Part shown: positions 63,045 through 64,000 of the stretch, one piece after another | How positions within the stretch are numbered: the first letter of the stretch is position 1 | Layout of the letters: each line of letters opens with the position of its first letter | Assembly (NCBI RefSeq): GCF_900104045.1 | Contig: NZ_FNIN01000001.1 | Location: forward strand, 62,001-126,000 | Direction: 5' to 3' | DNA length: 64,000 nucleotides | Source: Desulfonauticus submarinus | GTDB taxonomy: Bacteria > Desulfobacterota > Desulfovibrionia > Desulfovibrionales > Desulfonatronovibrionaceae | Program-made: the position numbers and the translations under genes | The notes under the pieces: generated by a model | The model's input: the letters and a program-made list of their open reading frames with translations, nothing else | What the model was told of the DNA's origin: nothing | The model's database searches: none

Positions 63045-64000
63045 ATGAAAAAGCGGGTTTTCTTTTTTAATTTGGTAGTGAGTTTTTTATTTTTGGTTAG
63101 TGTGGCATGGGCTGGATTACCTGATTTTACTGAGTTGGCAGAAAAAGCAGGAAAGGCTGTTGTTAATATTGGAACAGTTAAGGTAATAAAAGGACCTAAT
63201 TTAAGAGGTTTTTTTCATAATTTTCCTAGAGGTGGCACTCCTTTTGATGACTTTTTTGATCAGTTTGAGAAGTTTTTTGGAAGACAATTAGAAAAACCCA
63301 GAAAACAGAGATCTCTTGGTTCTGGATTTATTATTTCTCCTGATGGTTATATTGTAACTAATAATCATGTAGTAGAAGGTGCAGATCAAATTAAAGTTAC
63401 TTTTCATAGTAAAAACGGGGAAAAGACTTATAATGCAAAGATAGTAGGAACAGATCCAGAAACAGATTTAGCCTTGTTAAAAATTAATGCTCATAATTTG
63501 CCTACGTTAGAATTTGGAGATTCAGATAAGTTAAAAGTTGGACAGTGGGTTGTGGCAATAGGAAATCCTTTTGGCTTAGATCATACAGTCACTGCTGGTA
63601 TTGTTAGTGCTAAAGGTAGAGTAATTGGCGAGGGTCCGTATGATAATTTTATTCAAACAGATGCTTCTATTAATCCAGGAAATAGCGGTGGACCTTTGTT
63701 AAATTTAGATGGAAAAGTGATAGGTATTAACACCGCAATTATTGCTTCTGGGCAGGGAATAGGTTTTGCGATTCCTAGTAATTTGGCTAAACGCGTAATT
63801 GAACAGCTAAAAAAGAACAAAAAAGTAAGACGTGGTTGGTTAGGAGTTACTATTCAAGATGTAGATGAAAATACAGCAAAGGCTTTAGGACTAGAGAAAG
63901 CAAAAGGAGCTTTGGTTGCCTCTGTAACTCCTGGAGATCCAGCAGATAAAGCAGGCGTTAAGCCAGGAGATGTGATTATTGCTGTTAATGGAAGACCAGT
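63045..64000 (+). CDS. DegP/DegQ-type periplasmic serine protease, 3'-truncated
   Basis: About 318 residues are in the window and the frame is open at its end. Signal peptide ending VAWA, then the trypsin-like domain with catalytic His ([10 protein letters not shown]), Asp ([11 protein letters not shown]) and Ser ([11 protein letters not shown]). The LA loop [14 protein letters not shown]-type segment lies near residues 50-70. The first PDZ domain starts near residue 260 ([20 protein letters not shown]). Envelope protein quality control. GGGAGG precedes ATG 63045. DegP and DegQ cannot be separated without the rest of the gene. Confidence 0.95.
   Translation, partial: MKKRVFFFNLVVSFLFLVSVAWAGLPDFTELAEKAGKAVVNIGTVKVIKGPNLRGFFHNFPRGGTPFDDFFDQFEKFFGRQLEKPRKQRSLGSGFIISPDGYIVTNNHVVEGADQIKVTFHSKNGEKTYNAKIVGTDPETDLALLKINAHNLPTLEFGDSDKLKVGQWVVAIGNPFGLDHTVTAGIVSAKGRVIGEGPYDNFIQTDASINPGNSGGPLLNLDGKVIGINTAIIASGQGIGFAIPSNLAKRVIEQLKKNKKVRRGWLGVTIQDVDENTAKALGLEKAKGALVASVTPGDPADKAGVKPGDVIIAVNGRP

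Overview
The window is AT-rich chromosomal DNA from a Gram-negative, probably anaerobic bacterium. The Gram-negative evidence is kdsA-kdsC, lptC-lptA-lptB, lipoprotein lipoboxes, an RND tripartite pump and type IV pilus minor pilins. The gene order kdsA-kdsC-lptC-lptA-lptB-rpoN-hpf-ptsN-rapZ followed by mannose-family PTS genes, together with DapL-type lysine synthesis, radical-SAM proteins and a LUD protein, resembles low-GC members of the sulfate-reducing Desulfovibrionales (Desulfonauticus/Desulfothermus-like). That placement is inference from gene content and order. No CRISPR array, insertion sequence, integrase or rRNA gene is visible.

Layout. 1-5.5 kb: a type IV pilus tip/minor-pilin operon that begins with a truncated pilY1 and continues with four prepilin-like genes. 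5.6-7.5 kb (minus): uracil salvage, upp-uraA, with an internal terminator hairpin. 7.8-10.2 kb: a macro-domain protein followed by the HslVU protease. 10.3-11.6 kb (minus): adk, then a tRNA-Val/tRNA-Asp pair with a clear promoter and terminator. 11.7-18.2 kb: a TetR-regulated RND efflux cassette, followed by about 550 bp with almost no coding capacity. 18.7-28.6 kb: a long head-to-tail run covering pyrG, KDO synthesis, LPS transport, sigma-54, hibernation factor, EIIA-Ntr, RapZ and EIIA/EIIB/EIIC of a mannose-family PTS. The EIIC gene is frameshifted in a run of nine T.

28.5-32 kb (minus): rsmE, gcvT and a large unrecognised protein. 32.1-34.3 kb: a small Cys-rich protein, a double-GAF protein and mreB. 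34.3-38.6 kb: a degenerate Nudix-like protein, rimI, a periplasmic-binding-domain hybrid histidine kinase and a radical-SAM activase-like protein. 38.9-41.4 kb: pgk-tpiA-secG and tRNA-Leu. 41.5-46 kb: dapL and a DMT permease fired from back-to-back promoters, a small membrane protein and a B12-type radical-SAM protein. 46.2-58.7 kb: a LUD protein, dnaE, queD and dtd, then an RsbU/RsbW/RsbV partner-switching module, a FapA-like protein, motA-motB and two glycosyltransferase-like genes, all on one strand. 58.7-62.9 kb (minus): fadD, an acidic zinc-ribbon protein, a cysteine-desulfidase-like protein and a deaminase. The window ends inside a DegP/DegQ-type protease.

Most of the content is housekeeping. 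The observations that stand out are the poly-T frameshift in the PTS EIIC, the catalytically empty Nudix-like protein whose start codon overlaps that of rimI, the switch/FapA/motor/glycosyltransferase block, the palindrome overlapping the DMT-permease promoter, and the unrecognised 569-residue protein. I did not find a system that I can call new with confidence.
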